Made by a program: the position numbers and the translations under genes. The notes under the pieces are model-generated. The model was not told the DNA's origin and did no database searches. It was given only the letters and a program-made list of their open reading frames with translations. 64,000 nt of DNA from Schistosoma mansoni (taxonomy: Eukaryota > Platyhelminthes > Trematoda > Strigeidida > Schistosomatidae), in the NCBI RefSeq assembly GCF_000237925.1, contig NC_031497.1, forward strand, positions 26,080,205 to 26,144,204, written 5' to 3'. Below are positions 44,013 to 55,556 of this stretch, piece by piece. How positions within the stretch are numbered: position 1 is the first letter of the stretch; the number at the start of each line of letters is the position of its first letter.

Positions 44013-45269
44013 TATGGGGACAATTATTATTATAACCATTTGTACCAGTGATTGTTTTATCGAACTCGTTGTTGTTTAACTGTATCAAACTCACTTCTCG
44101 TTCCGCTCTCCATCTTGTTGGTTTGAACTCTCTTACGCTCTGCCCTTGTTGCCTGTAATCGTTGGCACATCTCGGTATTCTTTCGATACCACGAGATCGC
44201 CAAGAAATATACTCTACTGGGCCAGTCACAGTCTTCTGCTTTGCTAGTTATCAAAGGGACCAAGTCGTTTCTGGACACGTAGTCCCATTGTAGTGGTGAT
44301 CATAGTCAAACTCGACTCGACGCCATCTACAATAGAAACAAAGTAACTACAAAAAGAAAAAAACACAGGAGTATTTAATTTCAAATGTGCTGAACTGGAT
44401 TCGTAATTCCATTTGTATTATCGCTATCATCAGTGGTAGTAGTATCAATAATATCAGCACTTATCGTCCATACATAGAAACTTATTCTAGCTAGATTTTG
44501 AATGGATTCAAAAATGATTTAGATCTGTTTGAACAGTGAGGGATCAAGTTAGCTCATGAGATGAATGACCTGAAAACGAATTTCAGGAAACAAGTAGAAA
44601 TTGAACATTGATGAATAATCATCACATCATCACTCTCTACACTACTACATTCCACCTTCTAAACTACCTAATTCTCATTCAACCATGACGACAAGGTAAG
44701 GAACTCAATATTAGAGAAACAATTTCTAATCAAACTCGTATTCTGTGTTCAGTGGTTCTGACGTCCACTCATGTGCGGATAGATCCTTCACACTTCACCA
44801 ATGAGTTCTGTAGGTAGGAATAATGTAATGAGTCTCATCTTACTATGTCCAACTCCGTCTATCAACACAGTTAAGAAATATGCTGACAATTCCATACAGC
44901 ATTGAGCATAAAATCTTGAATAAAACGGGCATCTTAACTACTGGCGGTATGTATCCGTCTCATTCTCAACTTGTTTGACACCACGGGTCACGGCTTGCAT
45001 CGTAACACCAAACAGTTCATTTAGGAGCTACCACGTTTGATGAGTCTATGCAAAATGCCTACTATTTTCATCTGAAGTTACTTCAAATAAAATGATAACC
45101 ATTTTCATTCCACCACTTCTACATTTCAAAACACATTCTCACTGTCATTAATGAATATAATGAATCACAAAACACACTTCCCACCATTAATAATGCCCAT
45201 TGGACCAAAATAATGCAGCATAGAACACAATTACGTTTTGCATATCACATCAAAATAGAGATGCCAAAT
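44013..45269. other. Intergenic, no recognised gene
   Basis: Two overlapping minus-strand frames at 44008-44278 have no family match. The rest is AT-rich without recognised repeats. Confidence 0.4.
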
Positions 45270-45460
45270 GGTTCGATATTGAAAAGACAATTCAAACATT
45301 TTCACAAGGGGGTTTTGTGGAGATTTTAGTAATTTTATATAGTTAAGATCATGAGTCAGCTGAAGCTAGACCACCATGGAAAACCTGGAAGCACTGGATG
45401 GCCGTTTCGTCCTATTGTGGGACTCCTCAGCAGTGCTCACCCACGATCCCGCCTCGCGGG
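45270..45460 (-). mobile_element. Hammerhead-SINE copy with 3' end
   Basis: Minus strand: ribozyme region 45437-45390, then the GACTCATGATCTTAAC region, then CTCCACAAAACCCCCTTGTG at 45326-45306, which also occurs in the hairpin at 58814-58854. The tRNA head is cut short after ATCCCGCCTCGCGGGATC (plus, 45449). Confidence 0.7.
45390..45437 (-). ncRNA. Hammerhead ribozyme, one stem III mismatch
   Basis: Minus strand: stem I AGCACUG/CAGUGCU (7 bp), core CUGAGGA, stem II GUCC/GGAC, GAA, then ACGGCCAUC. The 15.2-16.2 position is C opposite A, so stem III is reduced to a single pair. Core otherwise conserved. Confidence 0.55.
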
Positions 45461-45499
45461 ATCATTTCAAATAACAACTACTGTGTGTTTTTATAATTG

Positions 45500-45870
45500 A
45501 AGTTTTTACATTGCTACTTAACTCAAGTGAGGTAGTTAAAAAGGAAATGAGATGATCTGTTGACTCAAACATGACTAATTTTCTATCCTTCGAATGTTCA
45601 TCCAGGCAAGTCCAGTTAACTGTCGTAGGAAAGAGAAGGAGGTGAAGCGAGCTACCTTGCTTGATACCGGTCTTCAATGGAGATGGATCTATGTGATGCT
45701 TTCTATTCACAAACTGGAAGTACAGTCTATCATTAGAATTTTGTATGACTTTGAATATTGTTTCAGGTACACCATAGTTACTGAACAACGAAGACATCCA
45801 CGCCTCAGAAGAAGTGAGGAATACAATGCACCGTTTAGATGCAGTCACATGATTTGGATTTTTTATATAT
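45500..45870 (-). mobile_element. RTE RT fragment, minus-strand half of an inverted pair
   Basis: Minus frame reads SSEAWMSSLFSNYGVPETIF, KVIQNSNDRLYFQFVNRKHH and LKTGIKQGSSLHLLLF, aligning with the 38300-38600 RTE region (LWKLCRHYGVPE to RKGCLLSPF). Highly decayed. Confidence 0.65.
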
Positions 45871-46049
45871 CCTAGCTTACATCTCATACACAACAAAGAA
45901 TACAGATGAAGACAGCCTAGACAGCAGTAGACCTCAACATACACTAGAGAAAAAGCAAGATTCTTGAATACAACATTAGGGGCATCAACCAAATCACAAT
46001 AAATAGAGAATCTCTGGAAGAGATGTAGACTTTCATTTGCCTGAGCAAC

Positions 46050-46590
46050 ATGATCGGTGAACAAGGAGGATCTGATGCATACATTAAGGCAAAACTGCTA
46101 AAGCAAAGACAATATTCTTACAATTAAGGAACATCTGCAACTCGAAAATACCCAAAATAGTTTTCTCATAACATTTGCCTACCAATGAGCTGCTATTGAA
46201 TAATGGTAATAATAATAATAGTAATAATAATATCTCAGTCAACACCAAAGTTGATAGTTTTGATCCAAACGTGATGACAATCTTATTTTAGGGATCTGAA
46301 ACTACCAGAACTACTTCAGCCACCATCAAAAAGGTAAAAATATTTATGAACAGCTGCCTACACAAGGTACTTCAGATACATTGATGTGATATCATCAGTA
46401 ATAATCAAGTCAGGTAGATAACAAACCAGCTTCCGGCTGATCAAAGTATTATTAAAAGACATGGGAGTCGGGTGGGTCACACTTTATGGAAGCCGTGAAA
46501 CTGCATCATGACGCAAGCTCTAAACTATAATGCGAAAAGTAAAACGTAAAGAGTGGTAACAGAAGTAACGCCAATGAACCTTTAAGTTCT
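46050..46590 (+). mobile_element. RTE RT fragment, plus-strand half of an inverted pair
   Basis: Plus frame pieces: GEQGGSDAYIKAK, RNICNSK, TTRTTSATIKKVKIFMNSCL and SIIKRHGSRVGHTLWKP, the RTE region downstream of that at 45500-45870. A roughly 110-bp AAT-containing segment near 46145-46240 interrupts it. Confidence 0.65.
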
Positions 46591-47569
46591 CATATATACG
46601 AATTTTCGTTGTCGGGTTTCACTAATCAGGAAGAGAAACTGAATTCAATCTTCATCAGCAAGGGTTGGGGGAATCTGTTTTGAAGGAACGATTAATGAGA
46701 AAATATACAAGCCCCAACAAACATTCATCAAATGTGACTATTACTCCTGGTTTTTTGACAGAAAAATTAAGCCTAAACTACAAACTGGAAGACCTCCTAC
46801 AGTTCCAGAATACCTTTTCCATGGACACTGAGTTCTAGGGAGATACCGCCGCAGAACATTTGAAAAGCAGTTCAATGAATTCTTAGAATGAACTCTCTGT
46901 GCTGTCCAGAGTTGTATCGTTTTTTCTAATCTCCCCATCACTCATGAATGTGTCATATATAATCTGTCACATCGGGTCGAATCACTGCATATTTGTGTGT
47001 TCAGTTGGTCTTGTAGAACAGGTTTCATTAGCTGCATAAGGCAAGCGCTTCTCAAAAGCATCTCCGAACATTATCTTGTGTGTCTTTCTAAAGGAGAATG
47101 ACTTCATTTTCTTATCTTCCTTCGAATTCTCGACAGTTAAGCAACTTTCTTTAGCACGTGATATGAGGTAATCACCCTGATACATTTTAATAGACTATTT
47201 TATTTGTTGTTTGATATTTGATATGATGGTATAGATTGAGTGAATGATGTCATTGTAGAGGAAACTTTACCCGTTGAATTGTCTTTAATTCTTCTACTAT
47301 GACAATATAGGTTAATTTGGTTAGTTAGATATTCTTCTGAATAAACATCGTTCTCCAGATCACTATAAACAATATAAAACTATTCCCAAAATATACTGAT
47401 ACTATTTTTCATTCGATGACAAACAAGTGTTCAAATACAACTCCCATCAGTGACAGGCCAACTCAATGAACAGTGTACAATATAGATAATGAGAAGGAAT
47501 AGACAATTAACATACATGATAAACCATTGATATCATTGTTTACCTGAGACTGTTGATGTCTAGTTAGGT
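46591..47569. other. Intergenic, no recognised feature
   Basis: About 1 kb. Minus frames 46741-46941 and 46982-47185 show no recognisable family. Confidence 0.4.
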
Positions 47570-47910
47570 TGCTCTGAAGAACAATTGCATCTCCGATTGA
47601 CTTGATACACGAACATCCTTCGCTGGACCTTTCCTTTACACACCACAGTGATGATGTACTGTACTTTAGGTTTCAGACAATATACAGTATTTATCTGCTT
47701 CAACCAGTCCCAATATCTGATGGGCTAACATTTCAGCAATTACAGATTTTGCTGACACAAAAGATTAGTCGGTCGATGCAGACGGATCGATCACAGATGA
47801 ACGGGATATGTTTGATGGTACATCAAAGTACAACGACATTACCGTCCATCCCATGGACAACACGTGAGCTATCGCATTTACTTTCATCGATTGACAAGGA
47901 AACCTGATAT
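47570..47910 (+). mobile_element. CR1-like LINE fragment, endonuclease and linker, very degenerate
   Basis: Peptide and nucleotide remnants align with CR1-B at 20170-20530: LIHEHPSLDLSFTHHSDDV (compare NPSLIDLVLTHHCEDI), then a GGTCGATGCAGACGGATCGA stretch and CCATCCCATGGACAACACG. Frame broken repeatedly. Confidence 0.6.
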
Positions 47911-48321
47911 AATTGTTCACCTGAGACTGTTTATGTTCCGTTAGGTTGCTCTGAAGTACAACTGTAAGAAAAATCTCTTGATCAACAGAAAATCTAGAGA
48001 TTCGGTAACGTCTCCCTAAATATTACAATCCGTTTGACTTGAAAGAACACTGATTCTTTTGATATTCTATCATTCACTATTCGAACAGTACATATCTTTA
48101 TGACCGAACATTATTCAATGCAAGCATCACTGACATTCGACTAATACGTAAACAAGAAAACAACGTAATTTGAGTTCACTCAACCATATTTATCGATACA
48201 TATGACACATCAGTTTTGTGAAAAATAAACATTCCTAAATGATTTGTAAATTCCATTGAATCATTTTAATCAGGATTATCCATGTATTGGTCAACTCTTA
48301 TTATTAACATAATAGTGTTTG
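47911..48321. other. Intergenic, no recognised feature
   Basis: Partial repetition of the CACCTGAGACTGTT segment (47542 and 47917) is the only structure noticed. Confidence 0.4.
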
Positions 48322-48522
48322 TTACATTGAGTTGTCTGGTGGTATTTTGTCTAAAACTGTAGTTATGTCGGTACATTTTGGCTGATAACCTACATTCAAT
48401 GTTATACAATGGTTTCTCATTGGCTTATTATTCAATTCATCTGTATAAATAGTTCGTCCATCTAAGTAATATCTGAAACAATAGTCGGACAGTTGCAGTA
48501 AGTTGTTTTGTAATATTTTCAT
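48322..48522 (-). CDS. Possible terminal exon of a paralogue of the 49962 secreted-protein gene
   Basis: Minus-strand 66-codon frame ending TAA. From YYLDGRTIYTDELNNKPM through RNHCITLNV it resembles exon 3 of the plus-strand gene ([10 protein letters not shown], then [12 protein letters not shown]), sharing the LDG motif and the M-x-N-x-HC pattern at similar spacing. A minus-strand TTGTTTCAG just before RYYLDG could be the acceptor. No signal-peptide exon was found upstream. Alternatives: a pseudogene fragment or chance resemblance. Confidence 0.35.
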   Translation of the reverse strand: MKILQNNLLQLSDYCFRYYLDGRTIYTDELNNKPMRNHCITLNVGYQPKCTDITTVLDKIPPDNSM

Positions 48523-49029
48523 AATGAAATGTGATCTGTAACTGAGCTTATTAGCTCATCTTGTGGCTTTCAGTTTCGTAGGAGTTTAAGACATTGATTA
48601 CAGTGATATTATTTCAGGTACACAAGTGTTTTAGTGCATCAGTATACTCTAAGTCTGTATTATGTATGTAATACGTATTGTTACCTACTTACTAAACAAT
48701 AATTCTTTTGTCGAACACTATTGTTGTCAATACGATCTTCACCAGGCTTTTTCCTATGGATATATGAAAATATTAAACTGATTGGGGGATACATGGATCA
48801 ATGATCACAATGAAATAGATCACGGAACTGCACATCATAGGTAGAATGTACAAATTGATGGTTGTCAGAGAGGTGTACTATTGTAGTATTATTGACAAGC
48901 GTAATAAAATGATAATAGAATTCAAGGTTCATTGTCATCTCCACAAAATGTTCATCCAAGTTAATCATGAAACGTAAACTTGACAGTGGCTGTAATTTTT
49001 CTCAGATAAATGATCATCGAATAGTTGAA
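48523..49029. other. Intergenic, no recognised feature
   Basis: Would contain the upstream exons of the possible paralogue, but none could be recognised. Confidence 0.4.
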
Positions 49030-49125
49030 TTCATGAGTCAATTAAAGCTAGATCAGCATAGAAAACGTGGAAGCATTAGACAGCCGTTTCGTTCTAGTAT
49101 GAGACCCCTCAGTCAGTACATAATT
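49030..49125 (-). mobile_element. Hammerhead-SINE 3' fragment, decayed
   Basis: ATGAGTCAATTAAAGCTAG at 49033, ribozyme region 49073-49118 with core CUGAGGG (A to G at an invariant position). Not expected to cleave. Confidence 0.65.
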
Positions 49126-49271
49126 CTAATGTGGATCATACACAATCCACTGAATATAATCACTCTATATATAATTGAGATAATATGAAAGTGGAAATAA
49201 GTGAATATCAATGCATTTGATTGTAAGGAACAGAGAACAGTTTCATACCGATATTCAGTGATAAGAACATT

Positions 49272-49802
49272 TATTTATTATTTATTTATTTAAACACATA
49301 AATATTGGTACACAGGGGCACCAGGTATATATGCACCGCACAAATCTCATTTGATTTGTGTGAGGGTTGTGATACTGCCCAGGTGCCCAAACTGAAGCAC
49401 GTGGTTTTCTTAATGGGCCACACCCTGAGCCTTTGACCTAAAAATCTGACCCACAAGGCAGCGGAGCATCGTGAAGAGATGCAGTCCCATGGTAGCCGGT
49501 GACCAACGATAGATTCACACGCCATTTGTTCCCTCAGGATACTGGAGCCAGTCCATGTTCACCATTGGTTTGTAATCAGGGTTTTCCGACTCCCCTAGGT
49601 GGAGTTTCAGTGTCCACCAACCCGGTTAAAGCGTCGTACATTTGGTTTTCGCCCTCTCAATTTCGTGAACAACATCCGTGGTGCAAGAAGGCAGTGAGTA
49701 GGACTTTCCTGGCATAGGCTATATACGCGTGACCATGTGAGAGCATTTGGAGAGGGAGAGCGGACTCTCCCCACTCTTGGCCGTACCAGGGCATTTGGGG
49801 GC
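49272..49802 (-). mobile_element. R520 retroposon, full-length copy
   Basis: 531-bp minus-strand copy with a 12-bp duplication GATAAGAACATT at 49260-49271 and 49803-49814. It ends 160 bp upstream of the secreted-protein start codon, so its 5' end abuts that gene's probable promoter. Confidence 0.85.
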
Positions 49803-49961
49803 GATAAGAACATTAAACTAACGTATTCAAGTCTTGTATAGAATTTAATTAGTTTAGTACAGAAATCATTTAATATTTTCTGATTTCCATGAGAATGTAA
49901 GTGATAGTGTGACTGACGCTTTCTATTATTATTATTATCAACTCTAGGAATGATATCACAC

Positions 49962-51072
49962 ATGTTCAAATTGTATATGACTGTAGTGATTTTATGCACA
50001 TCAAGCATGATGGAGATTGAATCAGCCACATTTACGGTACCAATTGAGTTTTACGAGACAGGTATGTGTTTTATTTATTCATTATCATTATCCTAATCAT
50101 TGTTAATACTTTTGTCATTGGTAGTATTAGTAGTAGTAGTAGTGTAGTATGCGCTGACACATATAAGTAGTATATAGTAGGAATTGGAAGTAGAATACCT
50201 ACCATCAAACCATTGAAGAAAAGAAAAGAGGAATGAAAGCGAAGAGTAATCGAAATAATAATGGGATTGGAAGAATGGTGATCTGCTTAATGGCCATTTG
50301 AAGGAATATATGCAATTGCTGTAACAAATGTAAGATTTCCATATTTCACCAAAGCATTGAGTGATTTTGAATAAAATAATAAGCTGGTTTCCGTCATCAA
50401 ACCTCCCTCCATTACAGTATTATTATTGTTATTAGTAGTAGTCGTAGTAGTAGTATTAGTAACGGTAGTTGTGGTAGTAGGTCTGTTGATCAATTACTCA
50501 CCATATATCTCGTTTTTCATTTCATGAAGCATCTCTTTGCCATTTCACTCTTGTTATTTTCATTCAATAATCAGGTTGGTTTCGTGCAGCTAGTGAGATG
50601 TACATGCAAGTAGGTACAAATCTATGTTCACACTATTCGAGTAGATTTGTTCACAATTCAATCAAAATATCTTACTTTGTAGCCTGACTAATTATTGTTT
50701 AATGTTTTTTAACATTTAGGACAAATGTATGTTTCACTGGACGGAGTGAATATTTCACTCAATTCTAATCATATATTAACAATGGAAAACAGACATTGTA
50801 CTACAACAATTTCTTTAACATCACCAAATGAGCAAGAAATAGCAACTCAAACTGGATATCGTGAAGGCACTGTGTAAGTTATTAAATATGAGAGAGATAA
50901 TCTATGGAAATGAGTGATAAATGCATTTATACTGAAGGTATGATAAAGTAGTCAGATCAAATAAAATAACAGAAACCATTCTGATAACGTGAATTATTTA
51001 AATGTTCATTATAACACATTCTATCTATCTATCTATCTATCAATCTATTTATCCACCTATCTATCTATCTAT

Positions 51073-51114
<42 letters not shown>

Positions 51115-51251
51115 TCTATCTATCTATCTACCTATCTATCTGTTTGTCTGTCTGTCTATCTATCAATCAATCTGTTTATCTATCTATCTATTAGTCTGTC
51201 CGTCTATCTGTGTATCTATCTATCTGTCTGTCTATCTATCAATCAATCTGT

Positions 51252-51284
<33 letters not shown>

Positions 51285-51327
51285 AATCTATTTATCCATC
51301 TATCTATCTATCTATCAATCAATCTCT

Positions 51328-51378
<51 letters not shown>

Positions 51379-51460
51379 GTCTTATCTTATCTTATCTTAT
51401 CTATCTATCTATCTACCTATCTATCTGTTTGTCTGTCTGTCTATCTATCAATCAATCTGT

Positions 51461-51497
<37 letters not shown>

Positions 51498-51512
51498 AAT
51501 CTATTTATCCAC

Positions 51513-51551
<39 letters not shown>

Positions 51552-51564
51552 ATCTTATCCTATC

Positions 51565-51596
<32 letters not shown>

Positions 51597-51903
51597 GATA
51601 AAGTAGTCAGATCAAATAAAATAACAGAAACCATTCTGATAACGTGAATTATTTAAATGTTCATGATAACACATTCTATCTATCTATCTGTCTGTCTATC
51701 TATATGTTTATCTATCAATCAATCTGTTTATCTATCTATCTATTTGTCTATCTATCTATCTATACACTTCAGGAAAATAATTAATCATTCTACTGATTTT
51801 CATTAGATTTATTAATACAGTGAACCATGATGAACTACTTGTGACACAGTTTGTGTTTCCAAATGAAATAAAATTTAGTAGAAATGTAATTCAATGTGGA
51901 TAG
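49962..51903 (+). CDS. Small secreted protein gene with a 39-bp micro-exon, function unknown
   Basis: Four exons, 49962-50061, 50575-50613, 50720-50873 and 51807-51903 (TAG 51901-51903), join to 390 bp, 129 residues, with GT-AG introns of 513, 106 and 933 bp and consistent phases 1, 1 and 2. The N-terminus [20 protein letters not shown] is a signal peptide candidate; an in-frame ATG four codons earlier (49950) is possible. The 39-bp exon 2 ([11 protein letters not shown]) is symmetric, phase 1 at both ends, as in schistosome micro-exon genes. The mature part is beta-rich looking with two cysteines (RHC and the terminal QCG). I do not recognise the family. Intron 3 holds a large CTAT microsatellite. 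AATAAA at 51867-51872 lies inside the last exon. The start is fixed by the signal sequence; a 5' UTR exon cannot be excluded. Confidence 0.6.
50941..51020 (+). repeat. 80-bp direct repeat flanking the microsatellite, copy 1
   Basis: TGATAAAGTAGTCAGATCAA to ACACATTCTATC; repeated at 51596-51675 with one mismatch. The pair marks a tandem duplication of about 655 bp within intron 3. Confidence 0.9.
51020..51595 (+). repeat. CTAT microsatellite with CTTAT, CTGT and CAAT variants
   Basis: About 575 bp of CTAT units with blocks of TATCT variants. A variant block (CTTAT run, CCTATC, TGTTTGTCTG, CAATCAATCTG) occurs twice about 285 bp apart, so there is higher-order structure. Frames of up to 205 codons through it are repeat artefacts. 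Confidence 0.95.
51596..51770 (+). repeat. Direct repeat copy 2 and trailing CTAT tract
   Basis: 80-bp copy of 50941-51020 followed by about 90 bp of CTAT-type units. Confidence 0.9.
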
Positions 51904-52084
51904 TTGATTATCATTTTAATGAGAATTGGACATTTACCGCCAATAGAAAATCAATATTTTATCAACTGCAACAAAACACAAATGATTAAAATTGATTGAT
52001 CGATGGGTATTGACCAATTTCATGCTTATTTACTCGTCTGAGTGCTGTTTGACTTTTATTTTTCAACTTGCAGTACGGTAATTA

Positions 52085-52560
52085 GTCTAAGTGATTCGAT
52101 ATCGTATGAACTATGCTGTGATATTAGGTGGTTGGATGTAGTCGAGAGAAATCCTTAGACGTAAGTTTCGTGCTTGTTGATATTTATCAACAAGGAGCAC
52201 ATATAGTCATGAGAGAAGTGATGCATCACTAGAATGTTTCGGACACACGTCACCCAGCTTCATAGACTAAAACATTATAACTTTAAATCAATTACCTTCA
52301 TCTAAACGTGTGATTGGTCAAACTTAGTGATCAATCAAATGCAAACAATTCAATTCTACAAGAGGTCAGTCGCATCACAAATAACTCAGTGATCACATCT
52401 CAGACTATGAAACTAGGTGACGTGAATTCGAGTACACAATTGAGAGACACTAACTTATGATAACAGGTACACCTTCTTGTTGTTGACTTCCAACTGTCAC
52501 AAATAATAGTTCCAGGGTTTCCTGTCGGCCACCTCAAACCACCCAGATAATCACTTAGTC
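52085..52560. mobile_element. T2 repeat remnants in both orientations
   Basis: Plus-strand remnant about 52125-52270 (GGTGGTTGGATGTAGTCGAG, CACGTCACCCAGCTTCATAG). Minus-strand fragments about 52325-52400 and 52485-52550 (CCAGGGTTTCCTGTCGGCCA). Strongly diverged. Confidence 0.5.
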
Positions 52561-55394
52561 TACCAGTTATCACTTTACATTTAAATGAATACAGTTCTGT
52601 GAAGAAAGTTTTCTTTTTGGTAATGTCACTTACTGAAGCTGCACTATGATATTTGTGGCCATTTATCACACAATGATTTGCGAAAAGATAGATAATACGT
52701 GCAATACTAACAAAGGCACACGAAGTTGTGTAAAATCTTCTAATATAACGTATTAATCAGAAGGTAATAAGAATATGAATAACATAGAAGAGAGATATGT
52801 AAAACGTTTGCTTGATGTGTTTCAGAAATGTATGGAAGAGTCGGACTTGTTGTGAAAGTAGCAGTCCAGAATGGAGGTGGACACTATGGAGATATGAATG
52901 AGTGGCCTAGCACTTCTGTACACTAGGACTGAGGTTGAATAGATATACTACCAAAGCCTCTGTTATATGAGATCATTAGAAAACTATTGTGTTTACAAAC
53001 TAATTTAATATTCGATTGTTAGTAACATAAATTGATTTCTTCTCTTTTGTTAAACATTTTAGCCTATGTAGATCACAGCTATCATATCGATCTCAGCAGG
53101 CAGTTGAAGAAGACTGAATAAATACGACATTATTGTAGATATGATTTATTGAATACAATGGAAAATTTGGCTCTTGATTATTTCATTTTTAAATGTGCTT
53201 GATTTTTAGTTACAATCAGTAGAATAAATTACAATTCACAGTATCATTTGATGTTCTATTTATGTGTTCCCTGGTAATCACATCTCACTGAAGAACATGT
53301 AGCGTACATACTGCATGAGTGACCAGATATCGTTTCGAACGATAATTAATATAACCGTTAATTTCACAGCATATTGGAGATCAGGTTTAGTTTTCATATT
53401 GAGTACAATTTGTCCACCGGAAAAGTGACAGATATATTGGTTGCCTGGATCTTCCTGTTGATGCTTGGGACTACAATTGACCAGTCACTTTTGAATATGT
53501 GTACATATAGTGCGTATTATCTAGATATTGTCATTGATTCACAAGCATTTTAACCAGAAATATATGAGTAGTAGTGGAGTTCAGGAAGCACGCTTCTTCC
53601 TGTTAAGGACTCGTCAGCTGCATGTTCCCTCATCACAGACTTGATGTGCACTCTCAAACTCGAAACCAGTAGAGTTCCCTTCAAACACCACCACTGGGTC
53701 ATCCACATAACAACTGAGTTCAGATAACCAACGACTTGTGTATTAGTGTGAACAACAACTCTAAGACTCGAACAAATGACAGCATTTGCAGGTTATTACG
53801 CATGATTAATTAGCCTTTAACAAGCATTTGTAGGTTAGTTGAATGCTAGATGGTGAATTGTTTCCTTTGTAGTAGATTTTAGTGTTTGGATGTTACCTGT
53901 ACGTTATCCTGAAAATGCCATATGGTTGATCGAATAGGACACATTTCGTAAGACATTCGTGATTTATGGATGATGAGTGAGACATTATTTTTGAAACACT
54001 CTCACTATAGTAGACCCAGCTCACAAGGTACAGATATTCGAGATGTATGAACAAATACTTAGATCATATTGTCGTGTATTGATGCAAGAATGATTACCTG
54101 TCTTCATAGATAGTTTGAATGGTTAGGGAATAAGTCGAACAAATACATGCATTTAGCTAGATTTGAAAATGTAAATGACTAAAAGAATCACAATTGTCGA
54201 TATGAATTAATAAGACGTATTCAACAGAACAAAAACGACCAATTTCATGGTCACATAGTTGTTGAGTATTACACTAGTTCAACAAGATGTTCGTGAATGT
54301 GTATGATATAGTGGAATAACATAAGCCTGATCGAAGTTCTCACTGATCGTGAACGCGTTAGTATAATTTATCATCACTAGAGAATTTTACATATTTGGAT
54401 AAGTCTAGTTCGCTTGATGAAAAATCATTCAAGAACCCATACTGACTAGTTCAATACTCCTACACTTCAAGTTATCTATGTGATTTCAGTTAATGGGTGA
54501 GCATGATTCATATCGGTAGTGGCTAATTATTCATGCGATTACGAGAGAATTTCATTCTCATGCACTAGGATAAGCAAGATCTGATAAACAACTACTGATA
54601 TCAGAATATTTGATTTATTACTACAAACATCATTCGACAGTGGATGAGATTCAAGGAAAACAAACATATTCATGTTATTCAACACGAATCTTCTCTTTCT
54701 TGTTTTATTTTAATTGAAGGTACTATCTGCACGAAAATGGTCTATCAGTCGTTGATATCACAGGTGTATATTTCACTCTCTTCTATAGCTTTCTTTAAGA
54801 ATAATTATGTGACTAAAATAAACCTTAGATAATAGTCATTCGAAAATACAAATTTTCTGTGAGCAGAATCGAATTGTATTTCGTAGTTGCCACAGATTAC
54901 AACATAACATAAAACACCTAATAACACAGTAACTGTAGTAAATCTTCACCACAATCGACACTCGTTGCCTATGTCTATGTGCTAGTCATGTCTTTTTGAC
55001 TTATTCACATCTCTTCTTCATTGCGCACAATTCTGATTTTCACTTTCTCCATTTTTCTGAATTTGGGAATTATTTAAAGAGTCATTATGATATAGTGGTC
55101 ACAAACATTACAACTGCAACCATCCATCTGAAGTTCGTTTTACTCAACCTTATGATTTGTGATATTTTCATCACTTTAACTATGTGGAATAACAGTATTC
55201 TAGGTTTTCCACTAGAACTCCGGGAAAGATCTCTCGACGTTGGTGATTAGTAATCACTTTTTGGCATCTATAACAAAATTATGTATAAATTGTTGACGTT
55301 AACAGTATGAGGGTTCAGTTGTCTGAAGTTTATAATCCCAGCGGCATACATGAATCTCCCATAATTTGTTTCTGTTGGGTTCTTGGATGTACAA
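52561..55394. other. Intergenic, mostly unrecognised, with one decayed hammerhead-SINE
   Basis: At 53580-53720 the order GCTTCTTCCTGTTAAGGACT, then a CTCGAAACCAGTAG B-box remnant, matches a very old minus-strand hammerhead-SINE. No exon could be supported in the remaining 2.7 kb; short frames (54644-54832, 54996-55250) have no family match. Confidence 0.4.
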
Positions 55395-55445
55395 TGCTAA
55401 GACGAAAAACTGTTTAGTGCTTGTTAATTTCCAGTGGTTGTTCAA
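55395..55445 (+). mobile_element. Hammerhead-SINE remnant
   Basis: GCTAAGACGAAAAACTGTTT then AGTGCTTGTTAATTTCCAGT aligns with the ribozyme 3' half and following sequence. Beyond functional recognition. Confidence 0.4.
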
Positions 55446-55556
55446 CTGATACCAGCATCAAAGTGAGCTCATCATCCGAATGGGAACAGTGACACTAGGA
55501 TTTAGTAAGAAATACTTTTCACTTCTTAAATGGTGAAGTTTCTCTTCGGATTCTAA

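Noticed and set aside
45462-46064. 200-codon minus frame as a host gene
   Set aside because: Its second half is RTE reverse transcriptase and its first half is antisense to another RTE segment.
50989-51647. Three overlapping frames of 145-205 codons rich in YLSI repeats
   Set aside because: They are translations of the CTAT microsatellite in all three frames, inside an intron.
53065-53119. Possible last exon (TTTTAG acceptor, then YVDHSYHIDLSRQLKKTE and stop)
   Set aside because: Good acceptor but no matching upstream exon, no homology, and the phase cannot be tested.
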